Origin: Actinacidiphila glaucinigra
Lineage (GTDB): Bacteria; Actinomycetota; Actinomycetes; Streptomycetales; Streptomycetaceae
Length of the DNA: 64,000 nucleotides
Direction of reading: 5' to 3'
NCBI RefSeq assembly: GCF_900188405.1
Contig: NZ_FZOF01000031.1
Span: forward strand, 1 to 64,000
Shown: piece after piece, positions 50,542 through 58,796 of the stretch
Numbering within the stretch: the stretch's first letter is position 1
Layout of the letters: every line of letters begins with the position of its first letter
Notes under the pieces: model-generated
The model's input: only the letters and a program-made list of their open reading frames with translations
What the model was told of the DNA's origin: nothing
Database searches by the model: none
Position numbers and translations under genes: made by a program

Positions 50542-52842
50542 TCAGGGCCCGGGGTCGTCGGCGGTCTGCGCGGGCGCCGGGGTCTGCAGCGTCTGCTCGG
50601 CCCAGATGGTCTTGCCCTCGGCGTGGTAGCGGGTGCCCCACTGGTCGGCGCAGCGGGAGACGATGAACAGGCCGCGCCCGCTCTCGTCCAGGGTCCGGGC
50701 GTGCTTCAGGTGCGGCGCGCTCGCGCCCGCGTCGCTGACCTCGCAGGTCAGTGTGGCGTCCAGGACGAGCCGCAGTTGCAGGGGCGGGGCCCCGTACCGC
50801 ACCGCGTTGCCCACCAGTTCGCTGAGGATCAGCTCCGTGGTGAAGGCCGTCTCCTCGTCGATCCCCCACCGCGACAGCCGGCGCCGCGCGATCGACCGCG
50901 CGATGGGCGCCGCCTCCGCGTCGCTCGGCAGCGGGCAGGTCAGCACCCGGTCGCCGGGGAACCCCCGGGTGCGGGCGAGCAGCATGAGCAGGTCCCCGGG
51001 CTGACTGCCGTTCCTGATGGCGTACGCGAAGGCGTCGCTGAGCTCCTGCAGCGGGCCCCGGCCGTACCGCTCCAGCAGGCCGTGCAGCGTCCCGGAACGC
51101 GGGTGGAGCAGGTCCGTCAGCGCGGAGGTGCCGAACAACAGGGTGGTGTGCTCGGGGAGGGCGACCGTCGTGGCGGAGAAGGGGGCGTTGCCGGTCTCCG
51201 CCAGCAGGGGCCCGGGGGAGACGGGCAGCGACTCGATCGCGCCGTCGGGGAAGACGGCGATCGGCTGCGGGTGGCCCGCGAGGGCGATCGTGCAGGTGAG
51301 GTCGAGCGGGTCGTAGACGGCGATGACGCACTCCGCGGCCAGTGGCTCGCGGTGCAGGGGGTCCCCGGCCGGCAGCGCCGCCCGCTCCTCGGCCAGCCGC
51401 GTCGCGGTGTCGCTCAGCCGTGCCAGCAGCTCCTCGGGCTGCAGGTCGAGCGCGGCGAGGGAGTGGATGACCGTCCGCAACTGCCCCATGGTGGTGGCGG
51501 CCTCGACGCCGCGCCCTTTGACGTCGCCGGCGACCAGGGCGGTGCGCGCCCCCGGCAGCGGGATCACGTCGAACCACGCACCGCCGCCCTCCATCCCCGG
51601 CAGGTGGAGGTGGGACGTCTCCAGCGCGATCCGCGGCGCCGGCCGCTGCGGCAGCAGCCGGCGCTGCACGGTGGCGGCGATGGTGCGCTCACGGGTGAAG
51701 CGCCGGGCGTTCTCGATGCACAGCGCCGCGTGGGTGCACACGTCGAGCGCCAGCCGCACGTCGTCCTCGTCGAAGAGGTCCTCGTCGTCGTGCCGGTAGA
51801 AGCTGACCAGGCCGAGCGCCTCACCGCGCACCGCCAGCGGCGCCACGATCAGCGAGTGCACGTTCTGCCGGCGGATCGCGTCGGCCCGCGCCGGGTCCGC
51901 CGCCAGCCATATGCTGTCCGCGTCCACCAGCACGAGCCGCGGCTGCAGATCGGCCATCACCCGGGCGAACGGGGTGCCGTACGGCAGGTGCCGGACGTCC
52001 CCGACCGGGTACGCCGAGACCTTCCCGCGGTAGGCGGCCCTGCGCAGCGGCACGTCGCGGTCGACGGGGACCAGCGGCGGCACCTCGCCCCGTACGACGT
52101 CCTCCACCACCTCCACCACCACGATGCCGGCGAACGCCGGGACCACCGCCTCCGCCAGCTCCTCGCAGACCGCGACCACGTCCAGGCGCTGCCCCACCCG
52201 CTCGCGCACCGCGTCCAGGACCGTCATCCGCCGGCGGCTCGTCTGCCGCTCGGTGACGTCGGAGGCCGCGGCCACCAGCCCCAGCACCTCTCCGTGCGGT
52301 CCCTCCAGACGGAAGACGGAGGTGAGGTACATGCGCCTGTGCGGCCGGCCCTCGCCCAGCGCCCCGCGCACCAGCCGGTTCAGCACCGGTTCCCCGGTCT
52401 CCAGCACCCGCCGGGCGACCTCCTCCTCCGTCACCGGGTCGTCCAGCTGGAACACCTCGCCGAAGCGCCGCCCGGGGCTCAGCGGCTCGTCGTGCAGCGC
52501 CCGCGTCGCGCTGTTCATCCGTACCAGGCGCAGTTGGTCGTCGAGGACGTGAAGGCCCACCGGGGCCTGCGAGAACATCACCTTCAGCAGCGCAGCGTCC
52601 CGCGCGCCGAGGGTGTCGCCGCCCGTGCGCACCTCCCACAGCACGGAGGTACCGCGCAGGATCGGCCTGACCAGCAGCTCGCTCCGGCCCAGCGCGGATC
52701 CGGGCGCGCGCACGAGGTCGGCGACGGGCCGTCCCACGGCCCCGTCGGCGGGCAGGCCGAACAACTCCTCGGCCTTCGGCCACCACTCCTCCACCCGCCC
52801 GCCCTCGTCGACGAGCAGGAGCACGTCACCGCCACCCGCCAT
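50542..52842 (-). CDS. SpoIIE-type regulator with PAS, GAF, PP2C-like and RsbW-like domains
   Basis: The 766-residue protein is a close paralogue of the frameshifted gene at 32787. It has a short PAS segment (residues about 3-60), a second PAS (about 85-200), GAF (about 215-375), PP2C (about 390-600; GGAWFDVIPL, GDVKGRG) and an RsbW-like domain (about 630-750; ILSELVGNAVRYGAPP, DESGRGLFIVSRCADQWG). The C-terminal metal motif reads PGDLLMLLAR, so one of the usual two Asp is lost and activity may be weak. ATG 52842 has GGAGG nine bases upstream; GTG 52848 is possible. It is separated from the next minus-strand phosphatase by 92 bases. Confidence 0.88.
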   Translation of the reverse strand: MAGGGDVLLLVDEGGRVEEWWPKAEELFGLPADGAVGRPVADLVRAPGSALGRSELLVRPILRGTSVLWEVRTGGDTLGARDAALLKVMFSQAPVGLHVLDDQLRLVRMNSATRALHDEPLSPGRRFGEVFQLDDPVTEEEVARRVLETGEPVLNRLVRGALGEGRPHRRMYLTSVFRLEGPHGEVLGLVAAASDVTERQTSRRRMTVLDAVRERVGQRLDVVAVCEELAEAVVPAFAGIVVVEVVEDVVRGEVPPLVPVDRDVPLRRAAYRGKVSAYPVGDVRHLPYGTPFARVMADLQPRLVLVDADSIWLAADPARADAIRRQNVHSLIVAPLAVRGEALGLVSFYRHDDEDLFDEDDVRLALDVCTHAALCIENARRFTRERTIAATVQRRLLPQRPAPRIALETSHLHLPGMEGGGAWFDVIPLPGARTALVAGDVKGRGVEAATTMGQLRTVIHSLAALDLQPEELLARLSDTATRLAEERAALPAGDPLHREPLAAECVIAVYDPLDLTCTIALAGHPQPIAVFPDGAIESLPVSPGPLLAETGNAPFSATTVALPEHTTLLFGTSALTDLLHPRSGTLHGLLERYGRGPLQELSDAFAYAIRNGSQPGDLLMLLARTRGFPGDRVLTCPLPSDAEAAPIARSIARRRLSRWGIDEETAFTTELILSELVGNAVRYGAPPLQLRLVLDATLTCEVSDAGASAPHLKHARTLDESGRGLFIVSRCADQWGTRYHAEGKTIWAEQTLQTPAPAQTADDPGP

Positions 52843-52934
52843 CCGCACGCACCTCCCACCTCACCCTCTCCCACCCCACCAGCCCCCGCACCCCGGCGTT
52901 TTCCCCCGGGGAAGGCCCGCCGCCGCGTCCGCGC

Positions 52935-54155
52935 TCAGGAGGCGAGGAGCCGCTCGTCGGACGGGGCGGGGGAGGGCGAGGGGAAGCCGTCGCCGTACTG
53001 CACCGCGATCATGGCGATGTCGTCGTCGAGCTTGATGGCGCCGCCGCCCACGTGCAGGGAGAGCCCGTCGAGTACGTGCTGGAGCAATTCCTCCGGACGG
53101 GAGCCGGGCCAGGTGGCCACGTGCGCGCCCAGGTCGTAGAACTGGCCGTCGTCGTTGCGGGCCTCGATGGCCCCGTCGGTGTAGAGCAGCAGCGTCGCCT
53201 CGCGGCCGAAGGGGAAGGTGTCGACGATGTAGTCCCCGGCGTCCAGGCTGCCCAGGCCGAGCGGGGGAGAGGGCGTGGCGGGGGACAGCAGCAGGGTGCC
53301 GGACCGCTGTGCCATGTAGGGCGGGGGATGCCCGCAGTTGACCATGTGGATCTCGGCGCAGTCGTCGGGGACCTCGAGGACCAGCGCGGTGATGAACCGT
53401 TCCACGGCGTCGCTGTCGGTCCGGCCCGTCTCCTCGAAGTGGCCGCGTATCGAGTGCTCCAGGTCGGCCACCAGCTCCGGGAGCGAGCCGAACCGGCGGG
53501 CCGCCCCCCGGAACGCCCCGAGCAGTGCCTCCGCGTCCTCGACCGCGGGCAACCCCTTGCCCTTGACGTCCCCGATCAGGAAGCGCACCCCCGCCGCGCT
53601 CCTGGCCACCGCGTACAGGTCCCCGCCGATCTGCGCGTACGGATGGGAGGCGTGGTACGCCGCCCGCACGAGCAGCGGCCCGATGCGCGGGGGCAGCGGG
53701 CGCAGCAGGACGCGCTGGATGGTGTCGGACACGATCCGCACCTCCATCAGCTCCCTGACGCTGCGGTCACGGATGCTGCGGGAGGCGATGACGAAGGCCG
53801 AAACGAGGAGGATCTCCAGCTGGTGCACGGCGGGGATGGACGTGCCCAGCAGGTTGTCGTGCACGTCCAGTACGAAGGCCGCGACACAGGACAAGGCGGC
53901 GCTCAGGGTCGTCGTCCCCGGCCCCGCCAGCACGGCCGTGGTGGCGGGGACCACCACCATCAGCGAGGCCAGGTGCTCGGTGGGCGGCAGTATGAAGCCG
54001 GTGACGACGATGGAGATGATCATGAACAGGGCCAGCGCCAGCGGCCCGTGGCCCTGGGTCAGCAGCGTCACCCAGGAGGGACCGGGCCCTGAGCCGTGCG
54101 GCGCCGCCCGCCGCCCGGGCAGCCGCCGCAGGCGGTGCGTGAGGCTGTCCTTCAT
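52935..54155 (-). CDS. membrane-anchored SpoIIE-type phosphatase
   Basis: The 406-residue protein has an N-terminal basic stretch, four or so membrane helices (residues about 30-135), then a short linker and a PP2C phosphatase domain (about 160-400) with QIGGDLYAVA, GDVKGKG and a C-terminal LDDDIAMIAVQ. The last residue of the GGDxYD motif is Ala instead of Asp. Unlike its neighbours it has no kinase, PAS or GAF domain, so sensing may be through the membrane. ATG 54155 has GGAG five bases upstream; the longer in-frame start is not supported. Confidence 0.9.
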   Translation of the reverse strand: MKDSLTHRLRRLPGRRAAPHGSGPGPSWVTLLTQGHGPLALALFMIISIVVTGFILPPTEHLASLMVVVPATTAVLAGPGTTTLSAALSCVAAFVLDVHDNLLGTSIPAVHQLEILLVSAFVIASRSIRDRSVRELMEVRIVSDTIQRVLLRPLPPRIGPLLVRAAYHASHPYAQIGGDLYAVARSAAGVRFLIGDVKGKGLPAVEDAEALLGAFRGAARRFGSLPELVADLEHSIRGHFEETGRTDSDAVERFITALVLEVPDDCAEIHMVNCGHPPPYMAQRSGTLLLSPATPSPPLGLGSLDAGDYIVDTFPFGREATLLLYTDGAIEARNDDGQFYDLGAHVATWPGSRPEELLQHVLDGLSLHVGGGAIKLDDDIAMIAVQYGDGFPSPSPAPSDERLLAS

Positions 54156-54381
54156 CGCGGCTCCGGGTCCCCGACGGGTCCGGGGGCCGAAGCACGAAGG
54201 CCGTCCTCCAGCGCTGGCGATCGCATACACCGAATGTACGCCCCGCAAACATCTCGGGTCATCGTGGTACTTAATGGCACTGTTCGGGAAAAGCGGATGA
54301 AACGGGGAAGGGTGGGGCCGGTGGGCGGTGCGCCCGGCCCGAAGGTCCGGGGCGTCACCCGTGGACGTCAGCCTGCGTACG

Positions 54382-54963
54382 TCAGCCTGCGAACGCCTCG
54401 ACCAGGGTCCAGACGGCCAGGCCCGCCATGCAGACGCCGCCGACGCGCTGGATGGTCTTCAGCGGGACCTTCTTGGCGATGAACCGGCCCACCACCAGCG
54501 CGAGGGCGGAGACCGACATCAGTGCCGCGGCCGAGCCGATCGCGGTCGGCAGCCAGCCGTTGGTGGCGGCGAGGTTGGCGGTGGTGATCTGCGTGAGGTC
54601 GCCCCACTCGCTGATGAACACGGCCGTGAACGCGGTGGAGTACACCGGCCAGAACCCGGTCACGGTCCTGCCGGCCTCGTCGTGGTCGTCGTCGCCCCCG
54701 CCCCGCAACAGCACCACGGCGCCGAAGGCGAACAGGGCGGCGGAGACCAGCTTCACCGCCATGTTCGGCAGCATGCTGATCAGGCTGCCCGCGCCCACCG
54801 CGATGGCCACGTGCAGGATGAAGGCGGTCGAGGTGCCGAACCAGACGTAGAGCGGGCGCATGCGCGTGCCCATCGCCAGCGAGGCGAACATCGTCTTGTC
54901 CGGGAGCTCGGCGAGGAAGATCAGCCCGAAGGCGGTGACGAGCGCCAGGGGGTCGAAGGTCAT
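54382..54963 (-). CDS. GDT1/UPF0016 (TMEM165-like) cation exporter
   Basis: The 193-residue protein has six to seven membrane helices in two inverted repeats, each with the family motif: AELPDKT near residue 19 and SEWGDLT near residue 120. The canonical motif is E-x-G-D-[KR]-[ST]; the first copy has Pro for Gly. Members export Mn2+ or Ca2+. A yybP-ykoY manganese riboswitch directly upstream supports Mn2+ as substrate. ATG 54963 follows an agaaagcaccgg leader. Confidence 0.92.
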   Translation of the reverse strand: MTFDPLALVTAFGLIFLAELPDKTMFASLAMGTRMRPLYVWFGTSTAFILHVAIAVGAGSLISMLPNMAVKLVSAALFAFGAVVLLRGGGDDDHDEAGRTVTGFWPVYSTAFTAVFISEWGDLTQITTANLAATNGWLPTAIGSAAALMSVSALALVVGRFIAKKVPLKTIQRVGGVCMAGLAVWTLVEAFAG

Positions 54964-55072
54964 TCCGGTGCTTTCTGCTGGGGCCGGACCGCGGACTCGA
55001 CGGCACCCAGGGGGCGACGGGAAGCGCCAACGGCCCGGCGCGACGGAGCGGCCCGCACGGCGGTGCGGACCA

Positions 55073-55200
55073 CGTCTTGCCTTGGCCGAAGGTCTCGTCC
55101 ACCCCCGCACCCGGTGCGGCGGCCCGGTGGCCGGGACATCCACGGACGTCCAGTGTGTCGACCAGCCGGTATTGCGGGACTACTCCCCTTCGCTTCACCC
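55073..55200 (-). ncRNA. yybP-ykoY manganese riboswitch
   Basis: The minus-strand leader of the GDT1 gene has the two invariant sequences of this riboswitch: CGAAGGGGAGTAG near 55192-55180 and GAGACCTTCGGCC near 55097-55085. CGAAGG and CCTTCG (55192-55187 with 55092-55087) form helix P1 so the two conserved loops face each other. A TACACT box just upstream (55206-55201) fits a -10. Mn2+ binding is expected to switch the exporter on. Confidence 0.88.
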
Positions 55201-55318
55201 AGTGTACCCAATGCCCCGGTCGGCCCCGCCGCCCCCTTGCCGGGCGTCCCGGTCGGCGGACGCGTGCGCCCTTGTGCGACGCCCGCTCGTTCGGTCGGCG
55301 GCGCGGGATACTGGGCGC

Positions 55319-55513
55319 ATGAAGCTGACGGTGTTCTGGGAACGGATGCGCGTGCACTTCGGCGAGACGTACGCCGACTCCTTCGCGCGCGACCACGTGA
55401 TGTCCGAGCTCGGCGGCCGGACCGTCCACCAGGCACTGGACGAGGGCTGGGAGACCAAGGACGTCTGGCGGGCGGTGTGCGCGGCCGTCGACGTCCCGGC
55501 CTCGCGCCGCTGA
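55319..55513 (+). CDS. DUF3046 protein
   Basis: This 64-residue protein (MKLTVFWERMRVHFGETYAD, ending DVPASRR) is a DUF3046 member. The family is found next to recA in actinobacteria, with no known function. GATACT six bases before ATG and the absence of a ribosome site suggest a leaderless message. Its helical, Trp-rich sequence has no membrane segment. Confidence 0.92.
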   Translation: MKLTVFWERMRVHFGETYADSFARDHVMSELGGRTVHQALDEGWETKDVWRAVCAAVDVPASRR

Positions 55514-55534
55514 GCACGGGGCGGGACTGAGGGC

Positions 55535-56776
55535 GTGACGGGAAGCGACGAGACGATAGCCGGGGCGACCGGGGGTCCGCGGCCCCCGGGGGAACCGGGA
55601 CACGGAACGGGTGCCGGGGAGGGTGCGGGGGGTTCGGCGATGCCGCGCTGGCTGCCGAGGGCCATGGTGCTGGCGATCGCGCTGCTGGCCGCCTTCCAGC
55701 TGGCGAACTGGGCGTTCCACCAGGTCATCGGATTGCTGGTGAACATCCTGCTGGCCTTCTTCGCCGCCCTGGCGATCGAGCCGGCGGTGGACTGGATGGC
55801 CGCGCGCGGGATGCGCAGGGGGTGGGCGACCGGGCTGGTGTTCCTGGTCGTGCTCGCCGCGGGCGGGATCTTCGTGGTGCTGCTCGGCTCGCTGCTGGTG
55901 GACCAGATCACCTCGATCGGCAGCAATCTGCCGGAGTACGTCGACGACGTGGTCGTGTGGGTCAACCAGACCTTCGGCACCGACCTGTCCGTCGGCAAGC
56001 TGCAGGAGAACGTGCTGCACTCCGACTGGCTGCGCACCTATGTGCAGCGGCAGGCGGGCAACGTGTGGGGGCTGTCGGCGACGGTCCTCGGCGGGGTCTT
56101 CCAGGTGCTGACGATCGGCCTGTTCACCTTCTACTTCGCCGCCGACGGGCCCCGGATGCGCCGTGCCGTCTGCTCGGTGCTGCCGCCGGCCCGGCAGGCC
56201 GAGGTGCTGCGGGCGTGGGAGATCGCGGTGGCCAAGACCGGCGGCTACCTGTACTCGCGGGCCCTGATGGCGCTGATCTCCGCCGTCGCCCACTACGTGC
56301 TGTTCGTGGTCATCGGGGTGCCCTACGCCCCGGCGCTGGCGGTCTGGGTCGGCGTCGTCTCGCAGTTCGTGCCGACGGTCGGCACGTACCTGGCGGGGGC
56401 GCTGCCGATGCTGATCGCGTTCACGCAGGACCCGTGGGACGCGCTGTGGGTGCTCGGCTTCGTCGTGGTCTACCAGCAGTTCGAGAACTACGTGCTGCAG
56501 CCGCGGATCACCGCGCGCACCGTCGCCATCCACCCCGCGGTGGCCTTCGGGTCGGTGATCGCGGGCACCGCGCTGCTGGGGGCGGTGGGCGCGCTGGTGG
56601 CGATCCCGGCGACGGCGACGCTGCAGGGCTTCCTCGGGGCGTACGTGAAGCGGTACGCCGTCACGGACCCGCGGGCGCACGGGCCGCAGCGGCGTCCGCT
56701 GTTCCGGTGGCGGTCGCGCGGGGAGGGGCGGGACCGGCGGGACGGCCGGGGCGGGGCGGACGACGGGGGCGCCTGA
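55535..56776 (+). CDS. AI-2E family transporter-like membrane protein
   Basis: The 413-residue protein has a Gly/Pro-rich N terminus, about eight membrane helices (residues about 40-365) and a basic C-terminal tail. The segment with PTVGTYLAGALPMLIAF and VVVYQQFENYVLQPRI is the family signature. The family includes exporters of AI-2 and small molecules and Na+/H+-type antiporters, so the substrate is open. GTG 55535 lies 21 bases after DUF3046, suggesting an operon that precedes recA. Confidence 0.9.
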   Translation: MTGSDETIAGATGGPRPPGEPGHGTGAGEGAGGSAMPRWLPRAMVLAIALLAAFQLANWAFHQVIGLLVNILLAFFAALAIEPAVDWMAARGMRRGWATGLVFLVVLAAGGIFVVLLGSLLVDQITSIGSNLPEYVDDVVVWVNQTFGTDLSVGKLQENVLHSDWLRTYVQRQAGNVWGLSATVLGGVFQVLTIGLFTFYFAADGPRMRRAVCSVLPPARQAEVLRAWEIAVAKTGGYLYSRALMALISAVAHYVLFVVIGVPYAPALAVWVGVVSQFVPTVGTYLAGALPMLIAFTQDPWDALWVLGFVVVYQQFENYVLQPRITARTVAIHPAVAFGSVIAGTALLGAVGALVAIPATATLQGFLGAYVKRYAVTDPRAHGPQRRPLFRWRSRGEGRDRRDGRGGADDGGA

Positions 56777-56790
56777 GGTTCGCGGGTCGC

Positions 56791-56820
56791 TTGACACGAA
56801 AATCGAACATCCATTCTCAT
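56791..56820 (+). promoter_or_regulatory. recA promoter with SOS (Cheo-type) box
   Basis: TTGACA (56791-56796) is a clear -35. GAAC-ATCC-ATTC (56805-56816) fits the actinobacterial LexA site GAAC-N4-GTTC with one mismatch and lies in the spacer/-10 region, where LexA would block transcription. recA starts about 150 bases downstream. Confidence 0.75.
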
Positions 56821-56967
56821 GGATGTCCCGGGCCCGGTTTCCCAAGGGTTTTCACGGACTCCCGTGGGTTGTCCACAGGCCGGGGGCGGCGTCGGGACGC
56901 GTTGTCAGTGGCAGGCAGTAGCGTCATGGACGTGAAGCGAACGACTCAGACACCCAGGGTGGAACCC

Positions 56968-58104
56968 ATGGCAGGAACCGACCGCGACAAGGCGCTCGAC
57001 GCCGCGCTCGCACAGATTGAACGGCAGTTCGGCAAGGGTGCCGTCATGCGCCTCGGCGATCGGCCGAACGATCCCATCGAGGTCATCTCGACGGGATCCA
57101 CCGCCCTGGACGTCGCCCTCGGCGTCGGCGGTCTCCCGCGCGGCCGCGTGGTGGAGGTCTACGGTCCGGAGTCCTCCGGCAAGACGACCCTGACCCTGCA
57201 CGCGGTGGCCAACGCCCAGCGGGCCGGCGGCAAGGTCGCCTTCGTGGACGCCGAGCACGCCCTCGACCCCGACTACGCCAAGCGCCTCGGCGTGGACGTC
57301 GACTCCCTGCTGCTGTCCCAGCCGGACAACGGCGAGCAGGCCCTCGAGATCACCGACATGCTGATCCGCTCCGGCGCGCTGGACCTCATCGTGATCGACT
57401 CCGTGGCGGCCCTCGTGCCGCGGGCCGAGATCGAGGGTGAGATGGGTGACTCGCACGTGGGTCTGCAGGCCCGTCTGATGAGCCAGGCGCTGCGCAAGAT
57501 CACCGGTGCGCTCCACCAGTCCAAGACCACCGCGATCTTCATCAACCAGCTCCGCGAGAAGGTCGGCGTGATGTTCGGCTCGCCGGAGACCACGACCGGT
57601 GGCCGCGCGCTGAAGTTCTACGCCTCCGTGCGGCTGGACATCCGCCGTATCGAGACCCTCAAGGACGGCACGGACGCGGTCGGCAACCGCACCCGCGTCA
57701 AGGTCGTCAAGAACAAGGTCGCGCCGCCCTTCAAGCAGGCCGAGTTCGACATCCTCTACGGCCAGGGCATCAGCCGCGAGGGCGGTCTGATCGACATGGG
57801 TGTGGACCACGGCTTCATCCGCAAGTCCGGTGCCTGGTACACCTACGAGGGCGACCAGCTCGGCCAGGGCAAGGAGAACGCGCGCAACTTCCTGCGCGAC
57901 AACCCCGACCTCGCCGACGAGATCGAGAGGAAGATCAAGGAGAAGCTCGGCATCGGCGTCCGGCCGGAGGCCGCGGCTGATGAGGCCGGCGCCGACGCGA
58001 CCGCTCCCGCCGCTGCGGCGGCCGACCCGGCCAAGGCCGACGCCGCGACCGTCCCTGCGCCCAAGGCCGTCAAGGCGACCAAGGCCGCGGCCGCCAAGGC
58101 CTGA
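56968..58104 (+). CDS. recA: RecA recombinase
   Basis: The 378-residue protein matches Streptomyces RecA: MAGTDRDKALDAALAQIERQ at the start, Walker A GPESSGKT (K72), LIVIDSVAALVPRAEIEGEM, L2 loop FGSPETTTGG, and an Ala/Lys-rich tail (about 330-378). It forms DNA filaments for strand exchange and LexA cleavage. ATG 56968 is chosen from the conserved N terminus; in-frame GTG 56959 exists. RecX follows two bases after its stop. Confidence 0.98.
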   Translation: MAGTDRDKALDAALAQIERQFGKGAVMRLGDRPNDPIEVISTGSTALDVALGVGGLPRGRVVEVYGPESSGKTTLTLHAVANAQRAGGKVAFVDAEHALDPDYAKRLGVDVDSLLLSQPDNGEQALEITDMLIRSGALDLIVIDSVAALVPRAEIEGEMGDSHVGLQARLMSQALRKITGALHQSKTTAIFINQLREKVGVMFGSPETTTGGRALKFYASVRLDIRRIETLKDGTDAVGNRTRVKVVKNKVAPPFKQAEFDILYGQGISREGGLIDMGVDHGFIRKSGAWYTYEGDQLGQGKENARNFLRDNPDLADEIERKIKEKLGIGVRPEAAADEAGADATAPAAAAADPAKADAATVPAPKAVKATKAAAAKA

Positions 58105-58106
58105 CG

Positions 58107-58703
58107 GTGGCATCCCGGCGCAAGGATCGTGGTGACTCCTTCTCCCCCTCCTTGCCCGCCCCCGGGCAGGAGGGGACCAGGGCGGAGCAAGAGCGCCCGC
58201 TTGACCCCGTGGAGCAGGCGCGGGCGCTCTGTCTGCGCCTGCTCACCGGGACCCCCCGTACCCGAAAGCAGCTTGCCGACGCCATGCGCCGCCGGGACAT
58301 CCCGGAGGCGGCGGCGGAGCAGGTGCTGGAACGGTTCGAGGACGTCGGGCTCATCGACGACCAGGCGTTCGCCCACGCCTGGGTCGAGTCCCGGCACCGC
58401 GGCCGGGGCCTCGCCCGGCGTGCCCTCGCCCAGGAACTGCGCACCAAGGGGGTGGACGCCGAGGCGATCGGCCACGCCGTGGGGCAGCTCGACGCGGAGC
58501 AGGAGGAGGAGACGGCCCGCGCCCTCGTCGATCGCAAGCTCAGGGCCACCCGCGGTCTGGAGAAGGAGAAGCGGATCCGCCGGCTCGCCGGGATGCTCGC
58601 CCGCAAGGGGTATGCGGAAGGGCTCGCCCTGAGGGTGGTCCGCCGTGCCCTGGAGGAGGAGGGCGAGGACCCGGAGGCGCTGGAGTACTACCTGCCCGAC
58701 TGA
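58107..58703 (+). CDS. recX: RecX regulatory protein
   Basis: The 198-residue all-helical protein has the RecX three-helix repeats (ALCLRLLTGTPRTRKQLADA and DVGLIDDQAFAHAWVESRHR). RecX limits RecA filament growth. GTG 58107 starts two bases after the recA stop, so translation is coupled and levels depend on recA readthrough. A hydrophilic Ser/Pro/Gln N-terminal extension of about 30 residues precedes the conserved part. Confidence 0.94.
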   Translation: MASRRKDRGDSFSPSLPAPGQEGTRAEQERPLDPVEQARALCLRLLTGTPRTRKQLADAMRRRDIPEAAAEQVLERFEDVGLIDDQAFAHAWVESRHRGRGLARRALAQELRTKGVDAEAIGHAVGQLDAEQEEETARALVDRKLRATRGLEKEKRIRRLAGMLARKGYAEGLALRVVRRALEEEGEDPEALEYYLPD

Positions 58704-58796
58704 ACCTTCGCTGAGGTTCCTTGACCGTGCCTCTGAGTCGACCTAGCCTCACAACGGGTGAGGGATCGCGTCCTCAGAGATACGGGAGTTGGTGCC

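Noticed and set aside
54152..54358. Minus-strand 68-codon frame between the SpoIIE gene and the GDT1 gene
   Set aside because: Proline/arginine-rich, no ribosome site, no recognisable features.
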